Part shown: piece by piece, positions 7,839-17,927 of the stretch
Layout of the letters: each line of letters starts with the position of its first letter
Numbering within the stretch: position 1 is the first letter of the stretch
Assembly: GCF_045291395.1 (NCBI RefSeq)
Contig: NZ_CP152342.1
Coordinates: 4,588,001-4,652,000 of the forward strand
From: MR-S7 sp000400995
GTDB lineage: Bacteria > Pseudomonadota > Gammaproteobacteria > Burkholderiales > Burkholderiaceae_C
DNA length: 64,000 nucleotides
Direction of reading: 5' to 3'
Translations under genes and position numbers: made by a program
The notes under the pieces: model-generated
Databases searched by the model: none
Told to the model about the DNA's origin: nothing
What the model saw: the letters and a program-made list of their open reading frames with translations, nothing else

Positions 7839-10148
7839 TTATCGGGACGCATTGGCGTCGGCCACCGTGAGGGCCGTCATGTTGACGATGCGGCGCACCG
7901 TGGCGCTGGCGGTGAGCACCTGCACCGGCGCGGCCGCGCCCAGCAGGATGGGGCCGATGGCAATTCCGCCGCCGGCCGCCGTCTTGAGCAGGTTGTAGGA
8001 AATGTTGGCCGCGTCGATGTTGGGCATGACCAGCAGGTTGGCGCTGCCGGCCAGAGTGCTGTGGGGCATGAGCGTGGTGCGTGCCTTCTCGTCCAGGGCC
8101 ACGTCGCCGTGCATCTCGCCGTCCACCTCCAGCCAGGGGGCCTGCTCGCGCAGGAGGTCCAGCGTCTGGCGCATCTTCACGGCGCTGGGCTGGTTGCTGG
8201 AGCCGAAGTTGGAGTGCGACAGCAGCGCCGCCTTGGGCTTGATGCCGAAACGCATCATTTCCTCGGCTGCCATGATGGTGATCTCGGCCAGCTGCGCGGC
8301 GGAGGGGTCGTAGTTGACGTGCGTGTCCACCACGAACACCTGGCGGTCGGGCAGCAGCAGGGCGTTCATGCAGGCGTAGGTGTTCACGCCCGTGCGCTTG
8401 CCGATCACCTGGTCGATGTACTGCAGGTGGTGGGCCGTGTGGCCCCAGGTGCCGCAGATCAGGCCGTCCACTTCGCCCTTGTGAAGCAGCATGGTGCCGA
8501 TCAGCGTGAGGCGCCGGCGCATCTCGATCTTGGCGATCGACACCGTGACGCCCTTGCGCTCGGTCATGCGGTGGTAGGTCTGCCAGAAGTCGCGGTAGCG
8601 GTGGTCCTGCTCCACGTTGACCACGTCGTAGTCCTGACCTTCCTTCAGGCGCAGGCCGAACTTCTCGACGCGCTGGGCGATGATGGCCGGGCGGCCGATC
8701 AGCGTGGGCCGGGCCACGCGCTCGTCCACCAGGATCTGCGCGGCGCGCAGCACGCGCTCTTCCTCGCCCTCGGAGAAGGCCACGCGCTTCAGGGTGGCCT
8801 GCTTGGCCGCCGTGAAGATCGGCTTCATGATGGTGCCGGAGGCGTAGACGAAGGTCTGCAGGTGGTCGCGGTAGGCGTCCATGTCCGCGATGGGGCGCTG
8901 GGCCACGCCGCTGTCCTTGGCGGCCTGCGCCACGGCGGGCGCGATCTTCATCATCAGGCGAGGGTCGAACGGCTTGGGAATCAGGTATTCCGGTCCGAAC
9001 GCCAGCGGCTCGCCCACGTAGGCCGCGGCCACCACCTCGCTCTGCTCCGCCTGCGCCAGCTCGGCGATGGCGTGGACGGCGGCGATCTCCATCTCCGTCG
9101 TGATGGTGGTCGCGCCGCAGTCCAGCGCGCCCCGGAAGATGTAGGGGAAGCACAGGACGTTGTTCACCTGGTTGGGGTAGTCCGTACGGCCCGTGGCGAT
9201 GATGGCGTCGTCCCGCACTTCCTTCACGTCCTCGGGCGTGATCTCCGGGTTGGGGTTGGCCAGCGCGAAGATCAGCGGGTGCGCTGCCATCTTGCGCACC
9301 ATGTCCTGCTTGAGCACGCCGCCGGCGGACAGGCCCAGGAAGACGTCGGCGCCCTCGATCACCTCGGCGAGCGTACGCAGCGGTGTGTTCTGGGCGAACT
9401 GGGCCTTGTCGTCGTCCATGAGTTCGGTGCGGCCCTGGTAGACCACGCCGGCGATGTCGGTGACCCAGATGTTCTCGCGCGGCAGCCCGAGCTTGACCAG
9501 CAGCCCCAGGCAGGCCAGCGCCGCAGCGCCCGCGCCCGAAACCACCAGCTTGACCTGCCGGATGTCCTTGCCCGACACCTTCAGCCCGTTGAGGACGGCC
9601 GCGCCGACCACGATGGCCGTGCCGTGCTGGTCATCGTGGAACACCGGGATGTGCATGCGCTCGCGCAGCTTGCGCTCGATGTAGAAGCAGTCGGGCGCCT
9701 TGATGTCCTCGAGGTTGATGCCTCCGAAGGTCGGCTCGAGCGAGGCGATGATCTCGATGAGCTTGTCCGGGTCCTTCTCGTTGATCTCGATGTCGAACAC
9801 GTCGATGCCCGAGAACTTCTTGAACAGGACGCCCTTGCCCTCCATCACGGGCTTGCCGGCCAGTGCGCCGATGTCGCCCAGGCCCAGCACGGCCGTGCCG
9901 TTGGTGACCACGCCCACCAAGTTGCCTCGGGCGGTGTAGCGGAACGCGGCGGAAGGGTCCTTCACGATCTCCTCGCAGGGCGCGGCCACGCCGGGCGAGT
10001 AGGCCAGCGCGAGATCGTGCTGGTTGATCATCTGCTTGGTGGCAGCGATGGTGATCTTGCCGGGCTGGGGAAACTCGTGGTACTCCAGTGCCGCACGGCG
10101 CAGCAGGGCGCGTTTATCGGTAAGGTTGGTGGCCGTGTTGTCGGGCAT
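7839..10148 (-). CDS. maeB: NADP-dependent malic enzyme, hybrid MaeB type with phosphotransacetylase-like C-terminus
   Basis: Oxidatively decarboxylates malate to pyruvate and supplies NADPH. The 769-residue hybrid has the malic N-terminal domain (residues 15-150; YSPGVAAPCEEIVKD, GNLVGVVTNGTAVLGLGDIG) and the malic NAD(P)-binding domain (about 160-400; VVSGAGAAALACLGLLVKLG). The C-terminal part resembles phosphate acetyltransferase (about 425-765; LLSHSNFGSS). In MaeB-type enzymes this domain is thought regulatory rather than catalytic. The ATG is chosen for its GGAG ribosome binding site and the typical MPDNTATN start; the open frame extends further upstream without family similarity. It has its own terminator and is transcribed alone. 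Confidence 0.95.
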   Translation of the reverse strand: MPDNTATNLTDKRALLRRAALEYHEFPQPGKITIAATKQMINQHDLALAYSPGVAAPCEEIVKDPSAAFRYTARGNLVGVVTNGTAVLGLGDIGALAGKPVMEGKGVLFKKFSGIDVFDIEINEKDPDKLIEIIASLEPTFGGINLEDIKAPDCFYIERKLRERMHIPVFHDDQHGTAIVVGAAVLNGLKVSGKDIRQVKLVVSGAGAAALACLGLLVKLGLPRENIWVTDIAGVVYQGRTELMDDDKAQFAQNTPLRTLAEVIEGADVFLGLSAGGVLKQDMVRKMAAHPLIFALANPNPEITPEDVKEVRDDAIIATGRTDYPNQVNNVLCFPYIFRGALDCGATTITTEMEIAAVHAIAELAQAEQSEVVAAAYVGEPLAFGPEYLIPKPFDPRLMMKIAPAVAQAAKDSGVAQRPIADMDAYRDHLQTFVYASGTIMKPIFTAAKQATLKRVAFSEGEEERVLRAAQILVDERVARPTLIGRPAIIAQRVEKFGLRLKEGQDYDVVNVEQDHRYRDFWQTYHRMTERKGVTVSIAKIEMRRRLTLIGTMLLHKGEVDGLICGTWGHTAHHLQYIDQVIGKRTGVNTYACMNALLLPDRQVFVVDTHVNYDPSAAQLAEITIMAAEEMMRFGIKPKAALLSHSNFGSSNQPSAVKMRQTLDLLREQAPWLEVDGEMHGDVALDEKARTTLMPHSTLAGSANLLVMPNIDAANISYNLLKTAAGGGIAIGPILLGAAAPVQVLTASATVRRIVNMTALTVADANASR

Positions 10149-10307
10149 CGAGCGTCTCCAGCGAAAGCATGGCCGACGCGGCGGCATGGCAGCCCCTGCG
10201 CCCCGTCAGCAGTAGGTAGGGGGAGCCGATTGTAGGCCGCGCGGCTGTCAGTCCGCCGTCAAGTGAAACACTTGTGATCGGGGTGCGTGCAATCGTTCCG
10301 GCGCCGC

Positions 10308-11771
10308 TCAGATCGGGTCGAGCGGGAACACGGGGCGGCGGACCCGCGCGAACGGGAAGCGCGCGTAGTCCGACGTGGTCACGCCGGGGCTGTCGCACTC
10401 CACCAGCCCCTCGGACAGCGGCACGAACACCGGCCGGCAGTACATGCGCGACTTGAGCAGCAGGAAGCGAAAGCGCGTGGGATCGATGCCGACGCAGTGG
10501 AACACGCCCAGGTCCCAGGGCTCGTGCGTCTGCTCGGCCACCACGATCTGCGCATCGCCGGTGTCGAAGCACACCGCGCGGCCCATGTGGCAGCGCTGGC
10601 CCGTGTAGATCGGGCCCGTCACGGTGTAGGCCCCGTCGCTCACGGCGCGCACGGTGCCGCGCAGGTGCAGCGGCTCCTTGCGCAGGCCGATGCTGTCGAG
10701 CGGCACCTTGTTGCCGAGCGCGATCTCCACCTCGGCGCCTTCGCCGGCGGCGACGAACTGCGCCACGGCCTCGGGATCGCAGAGCGGGCCCACGGCGATG
10801 CCGGTGAGCCCCAGTGCGCGCGCGGCCTGCAGCACGTCCATGGTGTCGCAGGTGCCGCCCGACATGCAGTTGTCGCCATGGTCGAGCAGCAGCACCGGCC
10901 GGGAGGCGCCTTCGGCCAGGGCCTGCGCGCGGCGCAGCGACTGCGGCAGCGGCTCGCTGCGGTACACGTAGTCGGCGCGCCGCTGCCAGATCTGCTGTGC
11001 CAGGCCGTCCACTTGGGATTGCGCGGCGGCGTCCTCCGCGCGGCAGGTGGCCACCACGCTCATGCATGGCGCCTCGATGTCGGCCAGCGAGAAGCCGCCG
11101 AACACCGACACGGCGGGCATTCCGCCACGCTCCAATGTGCGTGCCGCTTCAACGGCGTCGCGCATGGGGCCGCCCAATGTTGTGCTGCGCAGCGTGTGGC
11201 TCATGAGGGGCAGGCGGTGCCAGCGCACGCAGTAGCGCGCTTGGCCGCGCAGCATCTGCAGCAGCAGGCGGCCTGCATGCTCGCCGGTCTCGTACATGTC
11301 GATGTGCGGATAGGTCTTGAAGCCCACCATCACGTCGGCGTTCGCCACCATCTTTTCGGTGATGTTGCCGTGCAGGTCCAGCGCTACGCCCAGCGGCACG
11401 CCGGGCGCGGCGGCACGCACGCGCGCCAGCAGGTCGCCCTCGCCGTCGTCGGTGTTCTCGGCCACCATGGCGCCGTGCAGGTCGAGCAGGATCGCGTCGC
11501 AGCCCGGCGCGGCCTCGACGATGCGGCGCGTGAGTTCGTCGTAGGCCGCAGCGTGCACGGGGCCGCTTGGGTTGGCGGTGGCCGACACCGGGGTGACCAG
11601 CGTGGCGCCCAGGCCTTCCGCCAGTTCGATGAACGCGGCCATGGCCGTGCGCATGCCCTTGTTGGCGCGGTAGGCGTCCTCGCCGTAGGTGGGCGCGAAC
11701 GCCTCGAGGGGCGTGGGCACGGGAGAGAAGGTGTTGGTCTCGTGGTTGAGGCGCGCGATCAGGACCTTCAC
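10308..11771 (-). CDS. M81-family metallopeptidase (MlrC-like)
   Basis: Two-domain protein of the M81/MlrC family, named after the microcystin-degradation peptidase; most members have unknown substrates. The N-terminal DUF1485-type half carries the metal-site motifs (RLNHETNTFSP at residues 7-17, ILLDLHGAMVAE, GVALDLHGNITEKM). The C-terminal MlrC half (LLLDHGDNCMSGGTCDT) is complete at 487 residues. The GTG start overlaps the TGA of the upstream M20 gene, so they are coupled. With the M20 hydrolase and the Liv transporter on the same strand it probably hydrolyses an imported amide or cyclic peptide-like compound. No signal peptide, so cytoplasmic. Confidence 0.87.
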   Translation of the reverse strand: MKVLIARLNHETNTFSPVPTPLEAFAPTYGEDAYRANKGMRTAMAAFIELAEGLGATLVTPVSATANPSGPVHAAAYDELTRRIVEAAPGCDAILLDLHGAMVAENTDDGEGDLLARVRAAAPGVPLGVALDLHGNITEKMVANADVMVGFKTYPHIDMYETGEHAGRLLLQMLRGQARYCVRWHRLPLMSHTLRSTTLGGPMRDAVEAARTLERGGMPAVSVFGGFSLADIEAPCMSVVATCRAEDAAAQSQVDGLAQQIWQRRADYVYRSEPLPQSLRRAQALAEGASRPVLLLDHGDNCMSGGTCDTMDVLQAARALGLTGIAVGPLCDPEAVAQFVAAGEGAEVEIALGNKVPLDSIGLRKEPLHLRGTVRAVSDGAYTVTGPIYTGQRCHMGRAVCFDTGDAQIVVAEQTHEPWDLGVFHCVGIDPTRFRFLLLKSRMYCRPVFVPLSEGLVECDSPGVTTSDYARFPFARVRRPVFPLDPI

Positions 11772-13030
11772 GACACCACCTCCGCGGCCGCCAGCATGGC
11801 GCGCAGCAGCACGTTGCAGCCGGCCTCCAGGTGGGCGGGCTCGGCGTCCTCGATCTCGTTGTGGCTGATGCCGTCGGCGCAGGGCACGAAGATCATGGCC
11901 GCGGGCGCCACGCGGGCCACGTAGACGGCGTCGTGGCCGGCGCCGCTCACCACGTCCATGCTGCCGTAGCCCAGGTCGGCCGCGTTGGCGCGCACGGCCT
12001 CCACCAGGTGCGGCGTGAAGGGCTGCGGCGGGAAGTAGACCACCTGCTCCACGTCCACGCGCAGGCCGCGCTCGGCGGCGATGCGGGTGCAGGCGCTGCG
12101 CAGCGCGGCGTCCATGTCGAGCAGCTGGGCGTCGTCGGGCGCGCGCAGGTCCACGCTGAACTTGACGCGGCCCGGGATCACGTTGCGCGAGTTCGGGAAC
12201 ACCTCCAGCGAACCCACCGTGCCGCGCGCATGCGGCATGCGGTTCACCGCGATGCGGTTGACCTCGGCCACGAGATGGCTCGCGGCCAGCAGCGCGTCCT
12301 GGCGCAGCTCCATGGGCGTGGGGCCGGCATGCGCCTCCATGCCGTGCACGGTCACGTCGTACCAGCGCTGGCCCAGCGCGGCCTGCACCACGCCGATCAC
12401 GCGCCCGTGCTTCTCGAGCACGGGGCCCTGCTCGATGTGCGCCTCGAAATACGCGCCCACGGCCGGGGCGGGGCCGGCCTCGCCGGCATAGCCGATGGCT
12501 GCGAGGGCCTCGCCCACGCTCACGCCTTGGGCATCGCGCTGCGCGAGCGCATGCTCCAGCGTGAATGCGCCCGCGAACACGCCCGAGCCCATCATCACGG
12601 GCACGAAGCGCGAGCCTTCCTCGTTGGTCCACACGGCCACCTCGATGGGCGCGCGCGTGCGCACGCCGGCGGCGTTGAGCGTGCGCAGCACCTCCAGGCC
12701 CGCCATCACGCCGTAGTTGCCGTCGAACTTGCCGCCCGTGGGCTGGGTGTCGATGTGGCTGCCGGTCATCACCGGCGGCAGGCTGTCGTCCGCGCCCGCG
12801 CGGCGCGCGAAGATGTTGCCGATGGCATCGACGCGCAGCGTGCAGCCGGCGTCGCGCGCCCATTGCGCGAAGAGGTCGCGGCCCTGGCGGTCCAGGTCGG
12901 TGAGCGCGAGGCGGCACACGCCGCCCTTGGGCGTGCCGCCGATGCGCGCCAGATCCATCAGCGATTGCCACAGGCGTGCGCCGTCGATGCGCAGTGCGGC
13001 GACGGAAGGGGCGGAGGTATTCAGGTCCAT
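11768..13030 (-). CDS. M20-family Zn-dependent amidohydrolase (N-carbamoyl-amino-acid hydrolase/allantoate amidohydrolase type)
   Basis: Binuclear-metal hydrolase of the AmaB/hydantoinase branch of M20. Metal-ligand motifs are visible: GSHIDTQPTGGKFDGNYGV (His and Asp near residue 92), TNEEGSRFVP (Glu-Glu near 135) and YFEAHIEQGPVLE (His near 197). The dimerisation/lid domain is present (GRVKFSVDLRAPDD), and GAGHDAVYVARV near residue 380 holds the last histidine ligand. Length 420 fits the family. Such enzymes cleave N-carbamoyl or ureido amides such as N-carbamoyl-amino acids, ureidopropionate or allantoate; the exact substrate cannot be read here. It sits 26 bp downstream of livF and overlaps the M81 gene. 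Confidence 0.88.
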   Translation of the reverse strand: MDLNTSAPSVAALRIDGARLWQSLMDLARIGGTPKGGVCRLALTDLDRQGRDLFAQWARDAGCTLRVDAIGNIFARRAGADDSLPPVMTGSHIDTQPTGGKFDGNYGVMAGLEVLRTLNAAGVRTRAPIEVAVWTNEEGSRFVPVMMGSGVFAGAFTLEHALAQRDAQGVSVGEALAAIGYAGEAGPAPAVGAYFEAHIEQGPVLEKHGRVIGVVQAALGQRWYDVTVHGMEAHAGPTPMELRQDALLAASHLVAEVNRIAVNRMPHARGTVGSLEVFPNSRNVIPGRVKFSVDLRAPDDAQLLDMDAALRSACTRIAAERGLRVDVEQVVYFPPQPFTPHLVEAVRANAADLGYGSMDVVSGAGHDAVYVARVAPAAMIFVPCADGISHNEIEDAEPAHLEAGCNVLLRAMLAAAEVVS

Positions 13031-13056
13031 GGGGGGCTCCAGCGGGAAAGAAGGCG

Positions 13057-13766
<710 letters not shown>

Positions 13767-13770
<4 letters not shown>

Positions 13771-14546
13771 GCCTTGCCCCCGGTGATCATGTTGCCCAGG
13801 TAGGCGCTGCGCACGCGCTCGTCGGCACGGATCGCGTCGGGCAGCCCTTCGGCCAGCACGCGGCCCTGCTGCATCACGGTGATGGTGTCGGAGATGTCCA
13901 TGACGATGCCCATGTTGTGTTCGATGAGCACCACGGTGTGCTCGTCCTTGAGGCCCTGGATCAGGCGCTTCATGTCGTCCAGGTCGTCGATGCCCATGCC
14001 GGAGGTGGGCTCGTCGAGGAAGATCGCCTTGGGCCGCGCGGCCAGCGCCATGCCCACCTCCAGGCGCCGCTGCTGGCCGTGCGAGAGGTTGCCCGCCGGG
14101 GTGTCGGCGTGGCGCTCCAGCCCCAGGCGCGCCAGCACGCTCGCCACCGTGTCGGCGCACGAGCGGCGGCCCACGGGCGGGCTCCAGCAGTTGAGCGCCA
14201 TGGCGGGCGCCACGCCCTGCGCGGCCAGGCGCAGGTTCTCGCGCACCGGCAGGGTGAGGAACAGGCTGGTCACCTGGAACGAGCGCGCCATGCCCCGGCG
14301 CACGCGCCGGTGGTCGGGCTCGCGCGTGACGTCGTGGCCGTCGAACAGGATGCGCCCGCCGCTCACGGTCTTGGTGCCCGTGAGCATGTGGAACAGCGTG
14401 GTCTTGCCCGCGCCGTTGGGGCCGATGACCGAGTGCACGGTGTTGGCGCGCACCTTCAGGTCTACGCCGCCCAGGGCGACGAACTTGTCGTAGCGCTTCT
14501 CGACGCCCTGGGCTTCGAGCAGGATGGGGGAGGCGGCGGCGCTCAT
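13767..14546 (-). CDS. livG: Branched-chain amino acid/amide ABC transporter ATPase LivG-type
   Basis: Second ATPase of the importer. Walker A GPNGAGKTT (residues 42-50), the LivG-typical signature NLSHGQQRRLEV and Walker B AIFLDEPTSGM are intact. The extra loop (SFQVTSLFLTLPVRENLRLA) and the C-terminal helix seen in LivG proteins are present. 259 residues. ATGA overlap with livM upstream and with livF downstream. Confidence 0.93.
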
Positions 14547-15535
14547 GCGTTGTCTCCCGTCGCATTCAGGCCGGCGGACGATGCGTCCTTGGGCGCCTTG
14601 CGCCGCACCAGGCCCCACAGGCTTTCGCCCAGGCCCCACAGCCCGCGCTGCAGCCCCAGGCTGACCACCATCAGCACCACGCCCAGCAGCAGCAGCCAGC
14701 GCGGCCACAGCGTGGAGAGCCAGTCGCCCAGCAGCACGTAGAACGCCGCGCCCAGCACCGAGGCCAGCAGGTTGCCCGTGCCGCCGATGACGGTCATCAC
14801 GAGGATCATCTCGCTCGTGTGGTACTCGGCGTTCGACAGCGGAGCGATGCCGGTCATCATCGCGTGCAGCGCGCCGGCCAGGCCCGTCACCGCGCCCGAG
14901 ATCACGAAGGCCTGCAGCTTCAGCAGGCGCAGGTCGTAGCCCATGGCGGCGGCGCGCTCCTCGTTGTCGCGCACGGCCAGCAGCGTGCGGCCGAACACCG
15001 AGTCGCACACGCGGCGCAGCAGCCAGAACGCGCAGAGGAACAGCACGGCCACGAAGCCGTAGTACTGCCACGGCGTGGCCAGCGGCCACAGCGTGTGGCC
15101 CGCCACGGCGAGCGAGGGGCGCGGGATGTCCAGCAGGCCGTTGTCGCCGCCCGTGAGGCCCGTGGCCGTGTAGGCGATGAAGTAGAACATCTGCGCGAAG
15201 GCCAGCGTCAGCATCACGAAGTAGGTGCCGCGCTGGCGGATGGCGACCCAGCCGACGATGGCGGCGCCCACGGCGCCCATGGCCACGGCGGCCGTGAGGG
15301 CCAGCGGCATGGGCAGCGGCCAGCGCGTGAGCAGCAGGCCGATGGTGTAGCTGCCCAGGCCGAAGAAGATGCCCTGGCCGAACGAGAGCAGGCCGGTGTA
15401 GCCCAGCAGCAGGTTGCAGCCCATGGCGGCCAGGCCGAAGATCAGCACCTCGCTGGCGAGCGAGCCCGACTGCATGAAGAGCGGCATGGCCACCACGATG
15501 GCCAGCGCGAGAAGAAGATGGAAGTGCCTGGTCAT
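14543..15535 (-). CDS. livM: Branched-chain amino acid/amide ABC transporter permease LivM-type
   Basis: Inner-membrane permease with about nine predicted membrane segments in 330 residues, including the conserved FGLAAMGCNLLLGYTGLLSF near residue 35 and the EAA-like cytoplasmic loop around GRTLLAVRDNEERAAAMGYD. The start MTRHFHLLLALAIVVAM leaves seven bases after the livH stop; the open frame extends 33 bases further but would overlap livH. Its stop overlaps the livG start. Confidence 0.93.
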   Translation of the reverse strand: MTRHFHLLLALAIVVAMPLFMQSGSLASEVLIFGLAAMGCNLLLGYTGLLSFGQGIFFGLGSYTIGLLLTRWPLPMPLALTAAVAMGAVGAAIVGWVAIRQRGTYFVMLTLAFAQMFYFIAYTATGLTGGDNGLLDIPRPSLAVAGHTLWPLATPWQYYGFVAVLFLCAFWLLRRVCDSVFGRTLLAVRDNEERAAAMGYDLRLLKLQAFVISGAVTGLAGALHAMMTGIAPLSNAEYHTSEMILVMTVIGGTGNLLASVLGAAFYVLLGDWLSTLWPRWLLLLGVVLMVVSLGLQRGLWGLGESLWGLVRRKAPKDASSAGLNATGDNA

Positions 15536-15542
15536 GGTGAGG

Positions 15543-16403
15543 TCATCCTTTGCGGCCCAGCAGGCCATGGGGGCGCAGCAGCAGCACGGCGGCCATGGCC
15601 ACGTAGATCATCAGGCGCGCGCCCTCGGGCCACAGCGTGCTCATCACGCTCTGCACGATGCCGATGAGCAGCCCGCCGACGAGCGCGCCGCCGAAGCTGC
15701 CCAGGCCGCCCACGACCACGATCACGAAGGCCACGCCCAGCGCCTCGATGCCCATGAACGGCTCGGCGCCGCGAATGGGCGCGGCCAGCACGCCCGCCAG
15801 CGCCGCCGTGGCCGCGCCCAGCGCGAACACCAGGCTGAAGATGCGCAGCACGTTCAGGCCCAGCAGCGAGACCATCTCGGTCGATTCGCTGCCCGCGCGC
15901 ACCGCGCTGCCCAGGCGCGTGCCCTCCAGCACCCACCACAGCAGCACCGCCAGCACGGCCGTGAAGCCGATCACGAACAGCCGGTACTTCGGGTAGACGA
16001 AGCTGCCCCACATCACCACGCCCTGCAGCAGCTCGGGCACGGCCACGCTGTCGCCCAGCGGCCCCCACTGCAGGATCACCAGCTCCTGCACCACCAGCGC
16101 GAGGCCCACGGTGACGATGATGTGGAACTCGTGCGGCTTGGCGTACACGTGGCGCAGCATCAGCTTCTCGGTGAACCAGCCGATGGCGCCCACGGCCAGG
16201 GGCGCCACCACCAGGGCCAGCCAGAAGCTCAGGCCCCAGCGCGTCATCTGGTAGCAGAAGTACGCGCCCAGCAGGTAGAAGGCGCCGTGCGCGAAGTTCA
16301 CGAAGCGCAGCAGGCCGAACACGATGGACAGGCCCACGGCCAACAGGAAATACAGCATGCCGATGCCGATCCCGTTGATGGTCTGTAGCAGGTAGATGCT
16401 CAT
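15543..16403 (-). CDS. livH: Branched-chain amino acid/amide ABC transporter permease LivH-type
   Basis: Permease partner of LivM: 286 residues, mostly hydrophobic, with the family start (MSIYLLQTINGIGIGMLYFL) and VFGLLRFVNFAHGAFYLLGA near residue 30. The cytoplasmic loop LGSAVRAGSESTEMVSLLG matches the EAA coupling region. A palindromic repeat lies between it and the upstream substrate-binding gene; such stem-loops often adjust the receptor-to-permease expression ratio, but that is inference here. Confidence 0.93.
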   Translation of the reverse strand: MSIYLLQTINGIGIGMLYFLLAVGLSIVFGLLRFVNFAHGAFYLLGAYFCYQMTRWGLSFWLALVVAPLAVGAIGWFTEKLMLRHVYAKPHEFHIIVTVGLALVVQELVILQWGPLGDSVAVPELLQGVVMWGSFVYPKYRLFVIGFTAVLAVLLWWVLEGTRLGSAVRAGSESTEMVSLLGLNVLRIFSLVFALGAATAALAGVLAAPIRGAEPFMGIEALGVAFVIVVVGGLGSFGGALVGGLLIGIVQSVMSTLWPEGARLMIYVAMAAVLLLRPHGLLGRKG

Positions 16404-16416
16404 GAGGACTATTAAA

Positions 16417-16460
16417 AATATAGCTGCTAGCGCTTATCTATAAAGCGCTGGAGGCGTTTT
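16417..16460. repeat. 45-bp palindromic repeat, copy 3 (receptor-livH gap)
   Basis: Core AGCGCTT-N7-AAGCGCT at 16429-16449, preceded by TATAGCTGCT and followed by GGAGGCG, the same flanks as copy 1. It lies inside the liv operon. Confidence 0.8.
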
Positions 16461-16485
16461 CTGCTTGAGAACCGGCTGCGGCCCG

Positions 16486-17691
16486 TCAGGCCAGCTTGCA
16501 GCCGGTCTTGTCCACGGGCAGGAAGGACTTGCCGGAGCTCACCACATCCACGTAGTCGTCCTTGTTGGCCATCCTGGACTTGGCCTTGCCCTTGAGCAGG
16601 TAGTAGTTCTTGAGCACCTGGTGGTCGGCCTTGCGCACCTCTTCCTCGCCCGTCAGGCCCTGGTACTTCATGCCCTCCAGCGCCGCGACGACGGCCTTCT
16701 GGTCCACCGTGCCCGCCTTGATGATGGCGTCGATCAGCAGCTTGGTGCAGATGTAGGAGCCCGCCAGGCTGTAGTTGGGGTTGGACTTGAACGTGGCCTG
16801 CGAGCGCTTGACCAGGTCGTGGTTCAGCGGCGTGTCCGCCGTGTGCCAGTACTGCGCGCCGAAATACACGCCGTCGCACAGGTCGGCACCGAGCGACTCG
16901 AACTGCTCCAGCCCCGAGGCCCAGGCGATCAGGATGGTCATGTTCTTGTGCATGCCGAAGCTCACCGCCTGGCGCAGCGCGTCGGACGACTGGGCGCCGA
17001 AGTTGAGCAGCAGCAGCACGTCGGGCTTGGCGGCCATGGCGTTGGTCAGGTAGCCGCTGAACTCCTTCTCGGTCAGCGAGTGGTAGCTGTTGCCCACGTG
17101 CTCGATGCCCTTTTCCTTGAAGATGTTCTTGGCGGCGGTGAGCAGGCCGTCGCCGAACACGTACTGCGGCGTGATGGTGTACCAGCGCTTGGCCTTGGGA
17201 TGGGCTTCGAGCAGCGGGCGCACCGTCTGCTCGATGGCGCCGAAGGTGGGCACCGACCAGCGGAACGTGGCGCTGTTGCAGTCCGTGCCCGTGAGCTCGT
17301 CGGCGCCTGCCGTGGTGATGAAGATGCCGCCGGCCTTCTCGGCCTCCTTGCCCATGGCCAGGGCCTCGGACGACAGGATGCCGCCCGCGAAGAAGCGCGC
17401 GCCCTTTTGCTGGGCCGACTCCTGCACCTTGCGCACGGCGGTGGCGGGCTTGCCTTCGGTGTCGAGCAGCGTGTAGGCCAGGGGGCGGTCCAGGGCCTTG
17501 CCGTACTGCTCGATGGCGAGCTTCATCCCCAGGTCTGCGTACTTGCCGTTGGCCGCGAACGCGCCCGACATGGGCACGGGGCAGCCGAACTGGATCGCAT
17601 CCTTGGACTGGGCCCAGGCGCTGGCGCCCAGGCCGAGGGATGCGGGCAGTGCGCCGAGCGCGGAAAGTTGCAGGAGGTGACGACGTTGCAT
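16486..17691 (-). CDS. Liv-type ABC transporter periplasmic substrate-binding protein
   Basis: Type I periplasmic binding protein (Peripla_BP_6) feeding the LivHMGF importer. The signal peptide (MQRRHLLQLSALGALPASLG, cleaved after ASAWA) starts with an arginine pair, so Sec or Tat export is possible. The mature protein opens IQFGCPVPMSGAFAANGKYA, the usual ligand-binding start. The 401-residue length is normal. First gene of the minus-strand operon, divergent from the GntR regulator across 236 bp. The ATG at 17691 is preferred because it directly precedes the signal peptide. Confidence 0.92.
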   Translation of the reverse strand: MQRRHLLQLSALGALPASLGLGASAWAQSKDAIQFGCPVPMSGAFAANGKYADLGMKLAIEQYGKALDRPLAYTLLDTEGKPATAVRKVQESAQQKGARFFAGGILSSEALAMGKEAEKAGGIFITTAGADELTGTDCNSATFRWSVPTFGAIEQTVRPLLEAHPKAKRWYTITPQYVFGDGLLTAAKNIFKEKGIEHVGNSYHSLTEKEFSGYLTNAMAAKPDVLLLLNFGAQSSDALRQAVSFGMHKNMTILIAWASGLEQFESLGADLCDGVYFGAQYWHTADTPLNHDLVKRSQATFKSNPNYSLAGSYICTKLLIDAIIKAGTVDQKAVVAALEGMKYQGLTGEEEVRKADHQVLKNYYLLKGKAKSRMANKDDYVDVVSSGKSFLPVDKTGCKLA

Positions 17692-17780
17692 GAGGGACTC
17701 CGTGGTGTGGGAACGGGTTGGGGCTTGTGTCAGAGCACGTTGCATGCCAATCCGCTGGGCCATGCGATCACGCTCCTTGT

Positions 17781-17813
17781 TCATATTTATAGTGACAAAT
17801 AGAATGAATATGA
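17781..17813. promoter_or_regulatory. AT-rich inverted repeat between the liv operon and its GntR regulator
   Basis: TCATATT (17781-17787) and AATATGA (17807-17813) form an inverted pair around an AT-rich centre in an otherwise GC-rich gap. It lies 90 bp upstream of the receptor gene and 115 bp upstream of the gntR-type gene. Position and symmetry make it a candidate operator for both promoters. Confidence 0.45.
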
Positions 17814-17927
17814 CGCGTACAAACCCTAGAAGCTTCCACCATGCCCCCGGGCGGTGCATACTGCACCAAGACAGCGAATGCAGGGGTGCCGGCGGCGCCT
17901 GACCACCCCGAGGAAAGACAACAAGCC